Shown here: positions 21,202-34,316 of the stretch, piece by piece | Position numbering within the stretch: position 1 is the stretch's first letter | How the letters are laid out: the number at the start of each line of letters is the position of its first letter | Origin: Embiotoca jacksoni | Taxonomy: Eukaryota; Chordata; Actinopteri; Embiotocidae | Length of the DNA: 64,000 nt | Reading direction: 5' to 3' | Assembly: GCA_022577435.1 (NCBI GenBank) | Contig: JAKOON010000042.1 | Location: 1,482,098-1,546,097, forward strand | Notes under the pieces: model-generated | What the model saw: the letters and a program-made list of their open reading frames with translations, nothing else | Database searches by the model: none | Told to the model about the DNA's origin: nothing | Position numbers and translations under genes: made by a program

Positions 21202-23090
21202 CATAACATTTATTTAACAAGTCCATGTCCTTTTTCTTTGACTGAAAAATATCAAAAAAGTTCAGTGCCAAAGAATGATCTTGAAATAAATCAAATTGCT
21301 TTAACTAAAACAAATAGTTTAGTTCAAAACTTCATTTTTAATTTTCCAACATTAACTTTTTGAACTCTGACTGATGATGACTTCCATGTTTTCTGTATCT
21401 GCTCACATGTCCAAAACTTTCAATTATCTGAACTCCTCTGCCTTCAGCATCCCCTCATGACCTGTCACTGACTGACTTTCTGAAATCTGCACATTACAAT
21501 GATCCAGACATGTAAAGATATTCTAATAAATTCAACCATTAAAATATCATATTACCAAAATTGAAAGACTGAACAAAACTGTCCACAAGTCCAGACTTCC
21601 GTACTTCTTTACAGTAAGCGGATGAACAGCCGCCCATTCACATCGGAGGACCAACATATGTCTGAAATGTTCTTCAAAAGTACGTACAAACATCACGTTT
21701 AATGCTGATTTTATGTGTTTCAATCATTTTAAATCCATTTTTTTAGGTCAATTAAAAATGTTGAACTCATCAAAAATGATGAAAATAAATTAAATTCATG
21801 ATTCTAGTCCTGAGCTCAGGATGCAGGACACAAATGATAACAGTCAGGGAGGACGGTGCAGTGAAGGAGGTTTACAAGGAAAAGGTTCAGATGGAGGTGA
21901 AGCAGCAGGCTGGATGAAGAACTTTAAAGTCAGCACAGCTTGACGAGCTGGAGGGAGCAGGTGGAAGTGATCGGTTTAAGGAACTGAGGGGGTTGATTGG
22001 AGGACGAGGAGCAGGTGAGCAGGAGGGTGTTGGAGACTGGAGGGAAGGACTGAGGCCATCTGGTGGTCAGAGGGTGAACAGCAGGGACCGGAAAGATCTG
22101 TTGAAATGTTGAGGACGTGACTGTTCTCAGGGAGATCAGTTAATATTAAACTTTGATGATGAACAATTGTCCCTTGTAATTATTGATATTATGCTAAACA
22201 CAGAATCTACCTCAGCTTTTACATTATATTTAAATGTGCCCCGAGTGAGGCTTCAACCTAGATTTTTCTGAATAGGAGGCTGATGTTAGCTTCTTTTTGT
22301 TCCCTGTTACCGGGGTGGTGCCCTGTGATTTTTTTTTACATATTTCAACAGTTTTTTGAATGTTAATAGTTATATCTGATAATTATTTAAATTACGCTGT
22401 TGATAAAATCTGCTGAAACCATGAATGAACTAGTTTATTGTTAAAGAATGGTCTTTGATGAAAATCAAATTACTGTGATTAATACAGATGACCCAGTTCA
22501 AAGCTACATAATACATTTAAAAATATATTTTCCAATATAAACTTTATGGACTGTAACTTACTAATGTTACAAAGCTGAATGACTAAAGTCAGGACGGTTC
22601 GATAAGCTGGAAGGGAACAGGAGGAAGTGATCGGTTGGAGCAGTGATTGTTCATTGGAGAAAGAGGAACAGGTGATTGGAGGTGTTGGAGACTGGAGGGA
22701 AAGTCTGACGACATCTGGTGGTCAGGTGGTGAACAGCAGGGACCGGAAAGATGCTTAGAAATGCAGAGAAGGTCTCTGATGTACCGACCTCAAACCAGCT
22801 CACTGCACTCTGCTCTGTAAATATGAGCTGCTAACAGTCTGAAAGGAACATGAAGACAGCAAGAAGTCTGTTTTCTCTCATGTGAATCTGCGTCTGCAGC
22901 TTCAGGTGTTTTTCTGCTTTCAACACAGTCATGAGGATTGTTTGCTAAGATAATAAAACACATCAGCAGTGGCTGTCCACAAATTCATGTGTTCAATGTG
23001 GTCAACTTTAGCATATGATCAAAATGATTTTATGGTGACCTTGAAGCCGAAAGGTTTTTCTTCACGTAAAAAGAAAACTAACAACAAGTC
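21200..23090. repeat. Inter-V spacer module, copy 2
   Basis: Counterpart of 11823-13710, with the CTCF-like core intact at 22055-22066 (- strand) and damaged at about 22710-22725. No gene seen. Confidence 0.6.
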
Positions 23091-23255
23091 CATATTAGAG
23101 TTGGTCGGATCATTTCCATAGAGAGCCACTTTGCATCAGCAGCACCATGCTCCAGTGCTCTGGGACACTTTATAGTCCTGAGAGTTTGAACACTGGATGA
23201 CTGACAGCTGTCCTTCATGACAACAGAAGCCACAGAAATCCTCCTCATCAGAAAC

Positions 23256-23729
23256 ATGACTTTGACCTGCGTCCTCATCTGGACTCTCCTCTGCTGCTGC
23301 TTCACAGGTAAAGTCCAGAGAATCCAACTCCTCTCCTCTATGAACATCCGTCCCTCTGAAATGAAGCCCACAAAACCGTGACGCTGCTTTATGTTGTTGT
23401 CTCTGTATCCTCAGAGTCCAGAGGCCAGGTCACAGTGACTCAGTCTGGAGCAGTGAGCTCTGCTCTGGGAGGCTCCGCCACCATCACATGTACAACCAGT
23501 CAGAACGTTTATAATGGGAATTATTTAGCCTGGTACCAACAGAAAGATGGAGGAGTTCCTAAACGTCTCATTTATTATGCTAGCAGCAGACAATCAGGGA
23601 TTTCAGATCGTTTTACAGGCAGTGGATCAAACTCTGACTTCACTCTGACCATCAGAGGAGTCCAGGCTGAAGATGCAGCAGTTTACTACTGTCAGAGTTT
23701 TCATGTCATCAACAGTCAGAATGTGTTCA
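23256..23729 (+). CDS. Light-chain V segment V7 (family A)
   Basis: Leader 23256-23307, V exon 23415-23729. CDR1 SQNVYNGNY, FR2 with KRLIY for KLLIY, CDR2 YAS followed by SRQS, CDR3 QSFHVINSQNVF. Heptamer 23730-23736, nonamer 23749-23757. Octamer-like 23129-23136. The CDR1 is the same as in V11. The longest (CA)n tract of the window (23806-23918, with two A interruptions) follows. It is the V immediately left of C3. Looks functional. Confidence 0.93.
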
Positions 23730-23802
23730 CACAGTGAAAAAGCGTCGTACAAAAACCTCCCTCAGTCAGACTGAACAGAAACTGAACTGATACAGTTCAC
23801 TG

Positions 23803-23919
<117 letters not shown>

Positions 23920-24092
23920 ACATGGTTCTGTAAAATCACTGTATGCTGATGATATTTTACTATCAACCAATCAGCACGTTTCCTTTCTTTTTCCTCCTCT
24001 CTGATTAATCCAGATCCAAACTCAACCAGGAAATGAAAACCTACTTTAACAGAGCGCTGGTCCTCGTTACAGTAAAGATTGTTCTGCTCACA

Positions 24093-24314
24093 CTGAACAT
24101 CCACAAACAGAGGATCACTCTGCACCGACCCCGGGCCTTCAAAAGCACACACATAATTCCCAGCATCCTCTGCGCTGGCTCGGTGTTGTGGCCAGTCTTC
24201 TTTTTGCATTTCTAAACCAAACATTCCCGGCAGTTTACAGGAAGTTTCACATCTTAGAGTCCCACTCTGTCCTTCTTTCACACTTTCACACAGCCAATCA
24301 GGTTGTTTAAGAAT
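24093..24314 (-). pseudogene. Ig-superfamily receptor exon relic, copy 3
   Basis: Domain translation identical by eye to the 3034-3255 copy. Confidence 0.58.
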
Positions 24315-24542
24315 TCATAGAGGCGGTGTCAGGTTTCAGAGGCAGGTATACCTGAGTATCGTCAGCATAGAAGTGTGACGCAATCTTGGTTGTTTTAAAC
24401 AGAGATCCAAGAGGTTGCATTTATAAACATATAAAACAGAATTGGACCCAGTAGGTTCTCTTTTATAGGATTTGTGTTCAAATCTGAGGATTTCATGTTC
24501 ATGCAGAAATATATGAAATTCCTTCAAACTTTCTAGCACCAC
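24315..24542 (-). mobile_element. Non-LTR reverse-transcriptase relic, copy 3
   Basis: YADDTQVYL core on the - strand, in the same position relative to C. No gene from here to the C3 poly(A) signal. Confidence 0.5.
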
Positions 24543-24968
24543 TGTATGTGCTGTGATGAGAGGCTATTTTACTTTTCTCATGTTTTACATCTTTTGTGAG
24601 ATTTTAGATTCATTTAACAATCATTGTGAACTTTTCAATTCTGCCCACATAATTCTTGGTGTTATTACAGAGTTAAATGAGCTCTTAGATTTTTAATATA
24701 ATCACTAAAAAATATGCTTGACCATTACTTTATTATTTGGAGAGTTTAAGTGGAATAAAACATCTGATGAAAGAAATCTTTACTTGGAAACATTTTTGAT
24801 TTGAAGACAAAGATCTTTATTTCACTGAAAACATGAACAACTGTCATGATGAAGAGGAAAATGAAACTATTTGAATCTTTATTTAGTCACATCAAAGAAG
24901 GAAAGACAGAGTTCCAGATTGAGAGCAGTATCAGAGTGAAACCAGTATAAGAGTCTCAGTGAGGCAGG

Positions 24969-25312
24969 TCAGGACTGGGAGCACTGGTCTCTCCTCAGTG
25001 TCTCTGAGATGGGAGTCTGGGAGCCCCGGGTGGCCTCACAGGTCACAGAGCCCACCTTCCCCCACTGGTCTGCAGGGAGCCTCAGGGTGCTGCTCCAGCT
25101 GTAGCGGCCGTCCTTCTCCAGCACAGCGAGGCTCCTGCTCTCCTCCCAGCTGATGCTGCTGCTGCTGCTGCTGCTGCTGCCGTCCACCTTCCAGGCCAGA
25201 CTCCAGTCTGAGGGGAAGCCCTTGTTGGCCAGGCACATGAGGGTGGCCTTCTCATTCTTCTGCAGCTCCTCCACGGAGGGGGGCAGCACCGTCAGGGTGG
25301 GACGAGTATCAC
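24969..25312 (-). CDS. Light-chain constant exon C3
   Basis: Start SDTRPTLTVLPPSVEELQK; all structural Cys and Trp and the eight-serine run are kept. Poly(A) signal 24878-24883. Acceptor CTCCTAG. Served by J3a and J3b. Its duplicate partner in the 16-kb block is C4, which shares the coding domain but not the acceptor. Confidence 0.96.
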
Positions 25313-25445
25313 CTAGGAGACACCACTCAGGTTAGAGGACAGGAAACTCACTTGGACACCTTCACTGGGAGACAGTTCATTTTGTCCTTTAAGGAGTTTC
25401 AGTCAGATGTTTTTTCTGCTCCACCAGTCACTCACTCACACATTG

Positions 25446-25479
25446 TTTCACTTCCCTTTAAGAAGCATCTCATGCAAAT
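25446..25479 (-). promoter_or_regulatory. J-C intron enhancer core, cassette 3
   Basis: GGAAGTGAAA at 25455-25446 and perfect octamer at 25479-25472. Confidence 0.6.
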
Positions 25480-26107
25480 CAGCACAGAGAGAATCATCGT
25501 ACAGTTTACACTGAAATATGTCAAACTACTCTGAAAATAAAAGAAGCAGATGTGGAAAAATTTACAATCAAAGTTTTTCTGAACATCATCGTTAAAAGTC
25601 TGAACGACATGTTAGTTTAAAGGATTTATTGGAAACAACAACAGGAAAGAAACTCACCAACATAAAATGTTCTACATGTGGATTTTAATCGTTATTTAAC
25701 TGTTTAAATTAGTTCAAACTAAATTTGAAACCATATTTGACACGATAATAATATAGATGATTTTGCTAACTTACAAATACGCATCTTTATCTTCAATCTG
25801 TCCACTTTTACTGATAGAATTTGTATTCAACCTAACAACAGTTATTGTGCTTGAAAATCACAAAATAATCAGAGGAGGAATAAAGTTTTATCTTTTCTAC
25901 ACATCAAGTTCTTTAAACTTCAGTCTGACAGTGAAAATGTCAAAAGTTTAACTGAGTTATCGGCACCATGATATAAGAAGACAAATACAAATATAAATTC
26001 AAACATTGCTGCAACCAAAAAGTTTCATTTTCCATCAAACACTAAACAAACAATACTAAAATTAGTTTACTATTTCCTTTTTAGTGTTGAAAAGAGAATA
26101 AACTTAC

Positions 26108-26145
26108 TTCCAACATCCAGTCTGGTTCCTCCACCAAAAGTCCAC
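26108..26145 (-). CDS. Joining segment J3a
   Basis: WTFGGGTRLDVG plus one base; heptamer 26152-26146, 23-base spacer, nonamer 26184-26176; donor GTAAGTT. 795 bases from C3. Confidence 0.93.
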
Positions 26146-26488
26146 CACAGTGATACAAACTCATTGAACCGCCGTACAAAAACCTCTGACTGTAGAGAGA
26201 CACGGCTCTCTGACTCTGAAACACTGAACTAAACCTACAAGCCTCCACATGCAGCTTTAACATGAAAACCAGAAATAAATATTCATCATTTGAAAAATTC
26301 TAATTTTTTATATTCTTTCAAATTAGTTTTTAAACTTCCATTTCAAAATCAGACGTCAGAAAATCATACATGTAAAAAAATAAATTAAATTGAAAGATTT
26401 TTCATCTGACGTTCTGAGCAATTAAACAAAAAAATTAATTCAGTGACACATTCGTTCACAAAATAAAACAGCTTTAAGTTGTACTTAC

Positions 26489-26526
26489 TTCCAATATCCA
26501 GTCTGGTTCCTCCACCGAACGTGTAC
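26489..26526 (-). CDS. Joining segment J3b
   Basis: YTFGGGTRLDIG plus one base. Heptamer 26533-26527, 23-base spacer, nonamer 26565-26557. The Tyr first codon and the TTC codon for Phe set it apart from J3a and ally it to J4 and J5b. Confidence 0.93.
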
Positions 26527-26709
26527 CACAGTGATACAAACTCATTGAACCGCCGTACAAAAACCTCTGACTGTAGAGAGACACGGCTCTCTGACTCTGA
26601 AACAAACAAACTCACCAAAACAACTTACTACTTTTAGACATTTGTCAGCTGATAGGAAAAACGAAAATAACAGTGTAACAAAATATGAGAATTTATCATT
26701 TTGTTTTTA

Positions 26710-27780
26710 ACCCCAATTCAAAAAAAGTTGGGATGCTTTGGGAAATGTAAATAAATAAAGAACAGGTTGATTTGCAAATTCCATAAACACACTTTTAATT
26801 GAAAATGGACCAAAGGCAACATAACAACATTCAAAGTTAGAAATATGTTCTCATTTTGAATTTGACAGGGTCATATTGTCGAATGTGTTGCATCAGCTCT
26901 TCTTTTAACAACACTGTGAACATTTGGGAACGGAGGAGATCAGTTGCTGGAGTTTTGAAAGTGAAATGTTATCCACTTTGATCTGATATAGAATTTGAGC
27001 TGATCAACACTTTGGGATCTCCTTTGTCATATTTTTCTTTTATTATGCACCAATTGTTTTTCAGTGGGTTACAGGTCTGGGCTGCAGGAAGGCCGGTTTA
27101 TCACCCGGAGTCTTCTACTAGAGAGCCATGTAGTTGTAATATGTGCAGAATTTGGTTTACCATTGTCTTGTTGAAATAAGCAAGAATTCTCCTGAAAACA
27201 TGACGTTGTTTGGATGTCAGCATATGTTGCTCCAAATCTAGTATTTATCCTTCAGCATTCATGGTGCCTTCCCAGACTAGTGCGTCCCTGCATCATCACA
27301 GTTGTGGCTTGTGAATTGTGTCCTGTTAAACAGTTTGGGTGGTCCCTCTCCTTTCTAGCCTGGAGGACACAGTGCCCATGATTTCCAAAAAGAATCACTC
27401 ATTTTGATTTGTCTGACCACAAGACAGTTTTCCAATTCACCTCAGAGAAGGAGTCTGCGAGTCTGGATCATGTTTTTATCTTGTTTCCTCTTTGGAGAGT
27501 TTTAACCTGAATTTGATGATGCAGAGATGAACTGTGGTCAGAAACAACAGTTTTCAGAAGTGTTCCTGAGCCCATGCAGTGATTTCCACTACAGAATTGT
27601 GTCTGGTTTAAATGCAGTGCTGCCTGAGCGCCCGAAGATCACCACCGTCCAATATTAGTTTTCAGCGTTGTTCCTTGTGTCCAGATATTTGTCTGGATTC
27701 ATTGAATCTTTTAATAATATTATGAACTGTAGATGATGAGATCATAAATTCTTGGTAATTTTCCATCGAGGAACAACTGA
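26710..27780 (-). mobile_element. Tc1/mariner-like transposon relic, copy 3
   Basis: Terminal part AACCCCAATTCAAAAAAAG at the left; SSSTVHNIIKRFNESRQIS on the - strand at about 27670-27740. Frames are broken. It ends at the V8 promoter. Confidence 0.68.
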
Positions 27781-27983
27781 TTGATAAATTTATAAACATC
27801 ACAAAACTGATAAAAGTCCCTGTTGGAGTCGGTCGGATCATTTCCATAGAGAGCCACTTTGCATCAGCAGCACCATGCTCCAGTGCTCTGGGACACTTTA
27901 TAGTCCTGAGAGTTTGAACACTGGATGACTGACAGCTGTCCTTCATGACAACAGAAGCCACAGAAATCCTCCTCATCAGAAAC

Positions 27984-28457
27984 ATGACTTTGACCTGCGT
28001 CCTCATCTGGACTCTCCTCTGCTGCTGCTTCACAGGTAAAGTCCAGAGAATCCAACTCCTCTCCTCTATGAACATCCGTCCCTCTGAAATGAAGCCCACA
28101 AAACCGTGACGCTGCTTTATGTTGTTGTCTCTGTATCCTCAGAGTCCAGAGGCCAGGTCACAGTGACTCAGTCTGGAGCAGTGAGCTCTGCTCTGGGAGG
28201 CTCTGCCACCATCACTTGTACAACCAGTCAGAACGTATATAGTTCTAATCTTTTAGCCTGGTACCAACAGAAAGATGGAGGAGTTCCTAAACTTCTCATT
28301 CATTATGCTAGCACCAGATATTCAGGGATTTCAGATCGTTTTACAGGCAGTGGATCAAACTCTGACTTCACTCTGACCATCAGAGGAGTCCAGGCTGAAG
28401 ATGCAGCAGTTTACTACTGTCAGAGTTTTCATGTCATCAACAGTCAGTGGTTGTTCA
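27984..28457 (+). CDS. Light-chain V segment V8 (family A)
   Basis: Leader 27984-28035, V exon 28143-28457. CDR1 SQNVYSSNL, FR2 with LLIH for LLIY, CDR2 YAS followed by TRYS, CDR3 QSFHVINSQWLF. Heptamer 28458-28464, nonamer 28477-28485. Octamer-like 27857-27864. (CA)n 28534-28591. Instead of a J-C unit or spacer module, an orphan intron-like stretch follows. Looks functional. Confidence 0.93.
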
Positions 28458-28530
28458 CACAGTGAAAAAGCGTCGTACAAAAACCTCCCTCAGTCAGACT
28501 GAACAGAAACTGAACTGATACAGTTCACTG

Positions 28531-28587
<57 letters not shown>

Positions 28588-28689
28588 ACACTACATATAA
28601 CTTGATAAATATAATCACCTCAAACATATTTTGTTTCAGAACTACAGATTAGAAGTTGAACCTTTAACACATTTATTTCAGAGATCAAC

Positions 28690-29195
28690 TTTAAATGAAG
28701 AAATTAAAATTTCCAATTCATAGAATAAAAAATTCCACACGAGGAAAACTGAAGTTGTTTGAACAGAAATATTTCTTATTTAAAGTCAAAGTGAGGATTT
28801 ATGTTTGTTGTCTTCATGTAGGCAGGAATGACTTCAAACTCAGGCATCATTATTGATAGAACAGGAAGGACTTTTATTCAACACTCAACTTCCTTTTTAA
28901 ATCATAAAACCTTCAAAATAAATGTTTTGAATGTTCTCAAAAGGGTTGAAACAGATTTTAATTAAACAGAAAAAGATGGATTATTTAAATCTAGAGAATT
29001 TATTTAAATTGCAGCATCTGTATGTCAAATATTTTTACAAGAACAAAAAGACACGAGAAAAATGGAGAAAATATTCAGAATAAATTTCAGTGCAACCAGA
29101 TTATTGATTGATTTTAACATGATGTCAGTCTGTTTGACGTGAAGCCTTCACGGATGTTGAAAGTATTTAATATTTCAAATATCACACAAACACAA
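28690..29195 (-). pseudogene. Orphan J-C intron remnant of the cassette-4 type
   Basis: The stretch lines up with 41640-42135 inside the J4-C4 intron, in the same orientation. Shared runs include AAATATTTCTTATTTAAA, AATCATAAAAC, TTGAATGTTCT and GGTTGAAACAGATTT. Similarity ends near 29195, before any J or recombination signal, and no C exon lies to the left. It looks like what is left of a J-C cassette after deletion. Strand is given as the J-C direction. Confidence 0.6.
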
Positions 29196-29760
29196 CCCAC
29201 AACAACAGGTCACATTAACAGAGGCCTGTTACTGTGTCCTCTATGAGTCACACCTGTCCAACAATCCTGCTGTTTAATCAGCACCTTGATGTTCTACACC
29301 TGTCAGGTGGACGGATGATCTCAGAAAAGGTGAATCGATCACTGACAGGAATTTAACAAACTTCTGATCAAAATTTAATAGAAATAAACTTTTGTGTGTA
29401 TTAAAGAAATCTGAGATTTTTTACTTGAACCAATGAAAAATGTGACAAAAACTAACACCTTGTTTTATCTATGTTTGAAGAGGGAATTTAGAAAATATAC
29501 ATTTTTAATTATTGTCTTGTTAATTTCCCTCAAAACAGATTCATTATTAAGACGCGAGAAACTGTAAGAACAACATACAACAAGTTTTAACAACATTAAA
29601 ATGAGTAAATACATGAACAATCTACCTTCCTTTAAACTGACTGATTCATTGATCAACTCACTGAAACTATTTCAATGAAACAGGAAGCTTTCTGAAATAA
29701 GATTTACCCTGAAGAGGAAAACTGAATATAAAATCTGACAAAATGTGTTGACATTTTTTT
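29196..29760. other. Spacer left of V9, no gene seen
   Basis: AT-rich. Nothing recognised beyond short open frames without motifs. It has no counterpart elsewhere in the window that I noticed. Confidence 0.35.
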
Positions 29761-29987
29761 CCAATCAATCCTCTGATAAACTGATTGATAAATTTATAAA
29801 CATCACAAGACTGATAAAAGTCCCTGTTGGAGTCGGTCGGATCATTTCCATAGAGAGCCACTTTGCATCAGCAGCACCATGCTCCAGTGCTCTGGGACAC
29901 TTTATAGTCCTGAGAGTTTGAACATTGGATGACTGACAGCTGTCCTTCATGACAACAGAAGCCACAGAAATCCTCCTCATCAGAAAC

Positions 29988-30461
29988 ATGACTTTGACCT
30001 GCGTCCTCATCTGGACTCTCCTCTGCTGCTGCTTCACAGGTAAAGTCCAGAGAATCCAACTCCTCTCCTCTATGAACATCCGTCCCTCTGAAATGAAGCC
30101 CACAAAACCGTGACGCTGCTTTATGTTGTTGTCTCTGTATCCTCAGAGTCCAGAGGCCAGGTCACAGTGACTCAGTCTGGAGCAGTGAGCTCTGCTCTGG
30201 GAGGCTCCGCAACCATCACATGTACAACCAGTCAGGACGTTTATAATGGGGATTATTTAGCCTGGTACTAACAGAAAGATGGAGGAGTTCCTAAACTTCT
30301 CATTTACTCTGCTAGCAGCAGACAATCAGGAATTTCAGATCGTTTTACAGGCAGTGGATCAAACTCTGACTTCACTCTGACCATCAGAGGAGTCCAGGCT
30401 GAAGATGCAGCAGTTTACTACTGTCAGAGTTTTCATGTCATCAACAGTCAGTATGTGTTCA
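29988..30461 (+). pseudogene. Light-chain V segment V9 (family A), stop in FR2
   Basis: Leader 29988-30039, V exon 30147-30461. Same TAC-TAA as V3, at 30269-30271. CDR1 SQDVYNGDY, CDR2 SAS followed by SRQS, CDR3 QSFHVINSQYVF. The signal is intact (heptamer 30462-30468). The 5' half matches V3 and V13 while the 3' half and CDR3 match V1/V15 types, so it seems a mosaic. A short (CA)n (30538-30565) follows, then the family B flank. Confidence 0.92.
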
Positions 30462-30534
30462 CACAGTGAAAAAGCGTCGTACAAAAACCTCCCTCAGTCA
30501 GACTGAACAGAAACTGAACTGATACAGTTCACTG

Positions 30535-30565
<31 letters not shown>

Positions 30566-30566
<1 letters not shown>

Positions 30567-31221
30567 GCATCGCTGTTTTTACCTTCAATTAATGAATATT
30601 CTTTGTCTACTATTAAAATCCAATGTTTATGTCCAAGTTCTTTTTCAGTCAGGAAGACTCAACCTTTGACAGTTAAAGAAAAAGAAGGTTTGTCATGACC
30701 TTTGACCTCTGCTTCACACTAGATCACAGCTGGTTCAACCACCTCCACATGAAATAAAATCTTAAGCCACAGATCCACATCAGAAACCATCATTAAAGAT
30801 GAGCCAAAGAAAACCAACACACCCCTGAAAGCTCAGAAAATATGACTTTAAATATTCCCATTCATGAAAAATAAATAAAAACCCTGTTAACTGGAGTCAT
30901 GTTCAGAACTTGTGGTTGGACTCTTGTAGAGCCGGTGATGTGAGCTCCTCTGCGGCAGCATCTCCTCACATCACTGGTGAATTGCGTGACATGTCAACAT
31001 TACACACCTGAACACGTCCAGGCTGCGTTTCTAGAACTGATTTTTGTCACATTTCCCACCTGGAACAACAGAACCAAACTGTCCAGCAGCCAAAGTGAAC
31101 TACTCAGAAGATGGTTCAGTGTCCTCTCCATGTGAAGGTGTGAATATGTGGTGTGCTGCTCTGAGCAGTGAGGGGGAAACAGCTGGATGTGTTGAGGACA
31201 GCTCCGGCTGACTGACTGTGT
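30566..31221. repeat. 5' flank of family B V, second copy
   Basis: Counterpart of 14488-15140. No gene seen. The octamer-like GTTTGCAT is at 31222-31229. Confidence 0.45.
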
Positions 31222-31327
31222 GTTTGCATACGTGTCCTGCCTCTCTGCTGCGGGACGTTAAGAGCTCGGCGTCCATCGGCGTCTGTCCAGGTCTTTCAGA
31301 GCCACCGACACCGCCGGCAGCACCGCG

Positions 31328-31869
31328 ATGACGTCACTGCCTCTCCTGCTGGCCACCCTGGGGCTCCTCGTTCAGGGTGAGTCTCTCTTCTGCTTCAGGA
31401 TGCAGCCGGGTTCACCACAGCGACGCTCCGCTGGGATGGAGAACCAGTGAAACCTTCTTCCATCCGTTCTCCATGTTCAAAGAAACCATCCTCTTCAGTT
31501 TTGGACGCCGGTCGTCTTTCTTGGAGCTGGATTTGTCTCCGTAACGCTTCTCTGTTTTCATGATTTCAGGTTCATCGGGGGAAATCGTCCTGACTCAGTC
31601 TGCTGGATCTCAGTCTGTTGCTCCAGGACAGACTGGCTCCATCTCCTGTACAACCAGTTCAAACGTTAACACATGCCTCAACTGGTACCTTCAAAAGGAC
31701 GGAGAATCTCCCAAACTCCTGATTTATTCTGCTACAAACCGTCAGACTGGAGTTTCAGATCGTTTTAGTGGAAGTGGATCTGGAACCAGTTTCACTCTGA
31801 CCATCAGAGGAGTTGAGACTGAAGATTCAGGAGTTTATTACTGTCAGCAATGTAGCAGCTTCCCGTTCA
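31328..31869 (+). CDS. Light-chain V segment V10 (family B, paired extra cysteines)
   Basis: Leader 31328-31376 (MTSLPLLLATLGLLVQG), intron 193 bases, V exon 31570-31869. It differs from V5 by Gly for Glu at the N-terminus, KLLIY for KILIY and SAT for YAT in CDR2. The extra Cys of CDR1 (NVNTC) and CDR3 (QQC) are both kept. Heptamer 31870-31876, 12-base spacer, nonamer 31889-31897. A long (CA)n tract lies at 31946-32036. Looks functional. Confidence 0.92.
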
Positions 31870-31942
31870 CACAGTGAAAAAACATCGTACAAAAACCTCC
31901 CTCAGTCAGACTGAACAGAAACTGAACTGATACAGTTCACTG

Positions 31943-32036
<94 letters not shown>

Positions 32037-32037
<1 letters not shown>

Positions 32038-32631
32038 TTCATAACAGGTATCTAACATGTCCATGTCCTTTTTCCATGACTGAAAAGCGTCAAAAAAGTT
32101 CATTGCCAAAGAATGATCTTGAAAGAAATCAAATTGCTTTAACTAAAACAAATAGTTCAGTTCAAAACTTCATTTTTCATTTTCCAACATGAACTTTTTG
32201 AACTCTAACTGATGATGACTTCCATGTTTTCTGTATCTGCTCACATGTCCAAAACTTTCAATTATCTGAACTCCTCGGCCTTCAGCATCCCCTCATGACC
32301 CGTCACTGACTGACTTTCTGAAATCTGCACATTACAATGATCCAGACATGTAAAGATATTCTAATAAATTTAATAAGTTTTTACATAGAATTAAAAGCAT
32401 TTTTCAAATTAACTATCTGACTTAGAGTCCAAAGTATCAACTGTAAAACATGACCAGAGTAGTGAGTGACCAAAGGAAGAAATTAAAGAGTGATAAAACT
32501 GACCATACCGGCACATTGTTTTGTTTTTATTTTACTTTTTTTCCATCCACTTCACAGCACTGAGACTTCTCTTGTTTTGGTCTTTCATGACATCCAGTTG
32601 GACACAGACAGTGCCAGAGTTTCAGTCTGAG
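32037..32631. repeat. 3' flank of V10, no gene seen
   Basis: Counterpart of 15927-16519. Confidence 0.4.
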
Positions 32632-33252
32632 TATTACTGGAATATCAGCGCTGCATTGGATGCAGTTGACATCATATTTAACTGGACTGATTCGTAAACT
32701 GGATGTGACCTCCTGGCACAGTATTAAACTGATTTGAATCTCACTGAGAGAACAGGGACGTCATTGTGTCTATTTTTAATTATAATTCGAACAGAGAAAA
32801 ATGACATGAGGAGTTCCCCAAGGCTCCTTTCTGGGGCTTCTTCTGTTCAGCATCTACTTGCTCTCACTAACTTATATTGTAGAAAAAGAACAATATATTC
32901 CCATAATTATGTAGATGATACACAAATTTATGTAAAAATATCACCAGGGGAGTATAATCCCATAAAAGCTCTGAGTAGCTTCTTTGAAAAAATAAATGGT
33001 TGGATGTGTCAGAAGTTTCTTCAATTATATAAAACAGAAGTAATTGTTTTGGAGAAAAAGAAGAATGATGAAAGGTCACCACTTATCCTCAGTCTGTAAA
33101 GTTAAAAGCATAGACCGTATGTGAAAGTGGACTTACCTTCCAAGTCTGAAAATTAAATCAGTGTGTAAGTACCTCAGTGTTCCTAGCTGCAGTTCTACCA
33201 AAAGCCACTAGAGGCTGGCCTCCAAACGGCTCTAGTTCCAAAGACTCCGACT
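32632..33252 (+). mobile_element. Non-LTR reverse-transcriptase relic, second copy
   Basis: Near-identical to 16520-17140, with HNYVDDTQIYVKISP kept. Interrupted frames. Confidence 0.62.
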
Positions 33253-34316
33253 GAAATTCTCTCATTAAATAAAAAGTCAAGAATCATTTTTCTCCCACGT
33301 GAATTATGCAGTTTTGGAACATTTTCATGGTGTGATGTGTGAAGCCGATTAGATTCCCCGATTAAAAGTTTTGCGAATATTTTTGAATAGATTTGACTGT
33401 CAAGTTACTTCTCACTGTGAAGCAACTCAACCAGTACACAATGAAAAAAAAAGTCTCTTTTGGACTTTGTTTTTTTAATTTTGGTTTGTGGCTGTGTCTT
33501 ACCCTTACAGGGACTCGCCTTGGGAGGTCTCACCCTCTGTCAATCCAGTGTGTTTCCTTGGCGGGTAAACCGTGAACCTCATGTGTTACCTCGACGGGTA
33601 AACTGTGAACCATGTGTGTTGTGTTACCTCGGCGGGTAAACCGTGGACCATGTGTGTTATATTACCTTGGCATGGCTTGAACCCGTGTCTTCAGGAGGTC
33701 GTTTCCAGCTGGGAGTCAGCGTCGTAGACCGAAGGACTATCTTTGGCACTGGAGAATGAGTCATAGCCAGAGAAAGTGTACCACGGAGTTCACTCAGAGC
33801 TTCCAGAGACTCAGCCGACAGTCTGGTTAACTCAACAGGTAAAAGATTCTACTTCACCAAGGTTGATATTGATGGTTCAGATTCCACCTGTTGATGGTGA
33901 TTCAACTTTTAGTGAAGTTTAAACGTTTGGGGAAATTGAAAATGTTTTGCATTCACAACACATTACAGGAGGATATTTAATACCACACCAGACCCCCTTG
34001 AAAACATGTATATCTACTATCCAAAGAATGTCTGCGGCAATTTTGGTCGCATTTGAATGAATATTTGTGGATGGTGGAGTTATAGGTTGCAGTGAGCCAA
34101 AGATTTGTCACAATGATGCCTCACTCCTGGGAAGATTGGTGTCGCAGTGGTCAGCATTGCTGCCTCTCAGCCACAAGGTTTGGGATTCCATTTCCGCCTT
34201 TTGTCATGACTCACAAAAAAGGACATTAGTAATTTCTGACTTTGAAAATGCCAGTTATTTTTTTAACAACATGCTATAGCCTGACTTTTGGGTCACTTTT
34301 TGTCCACGATGTCACT
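33253..34316. repeat. Mixed repeat region, second copy
   Basis: Minisatellite-like units at about 33550-33672 and the SINE-like head at 34139-34204, as in 17141-18204. No gene. Confidence 0.45.
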
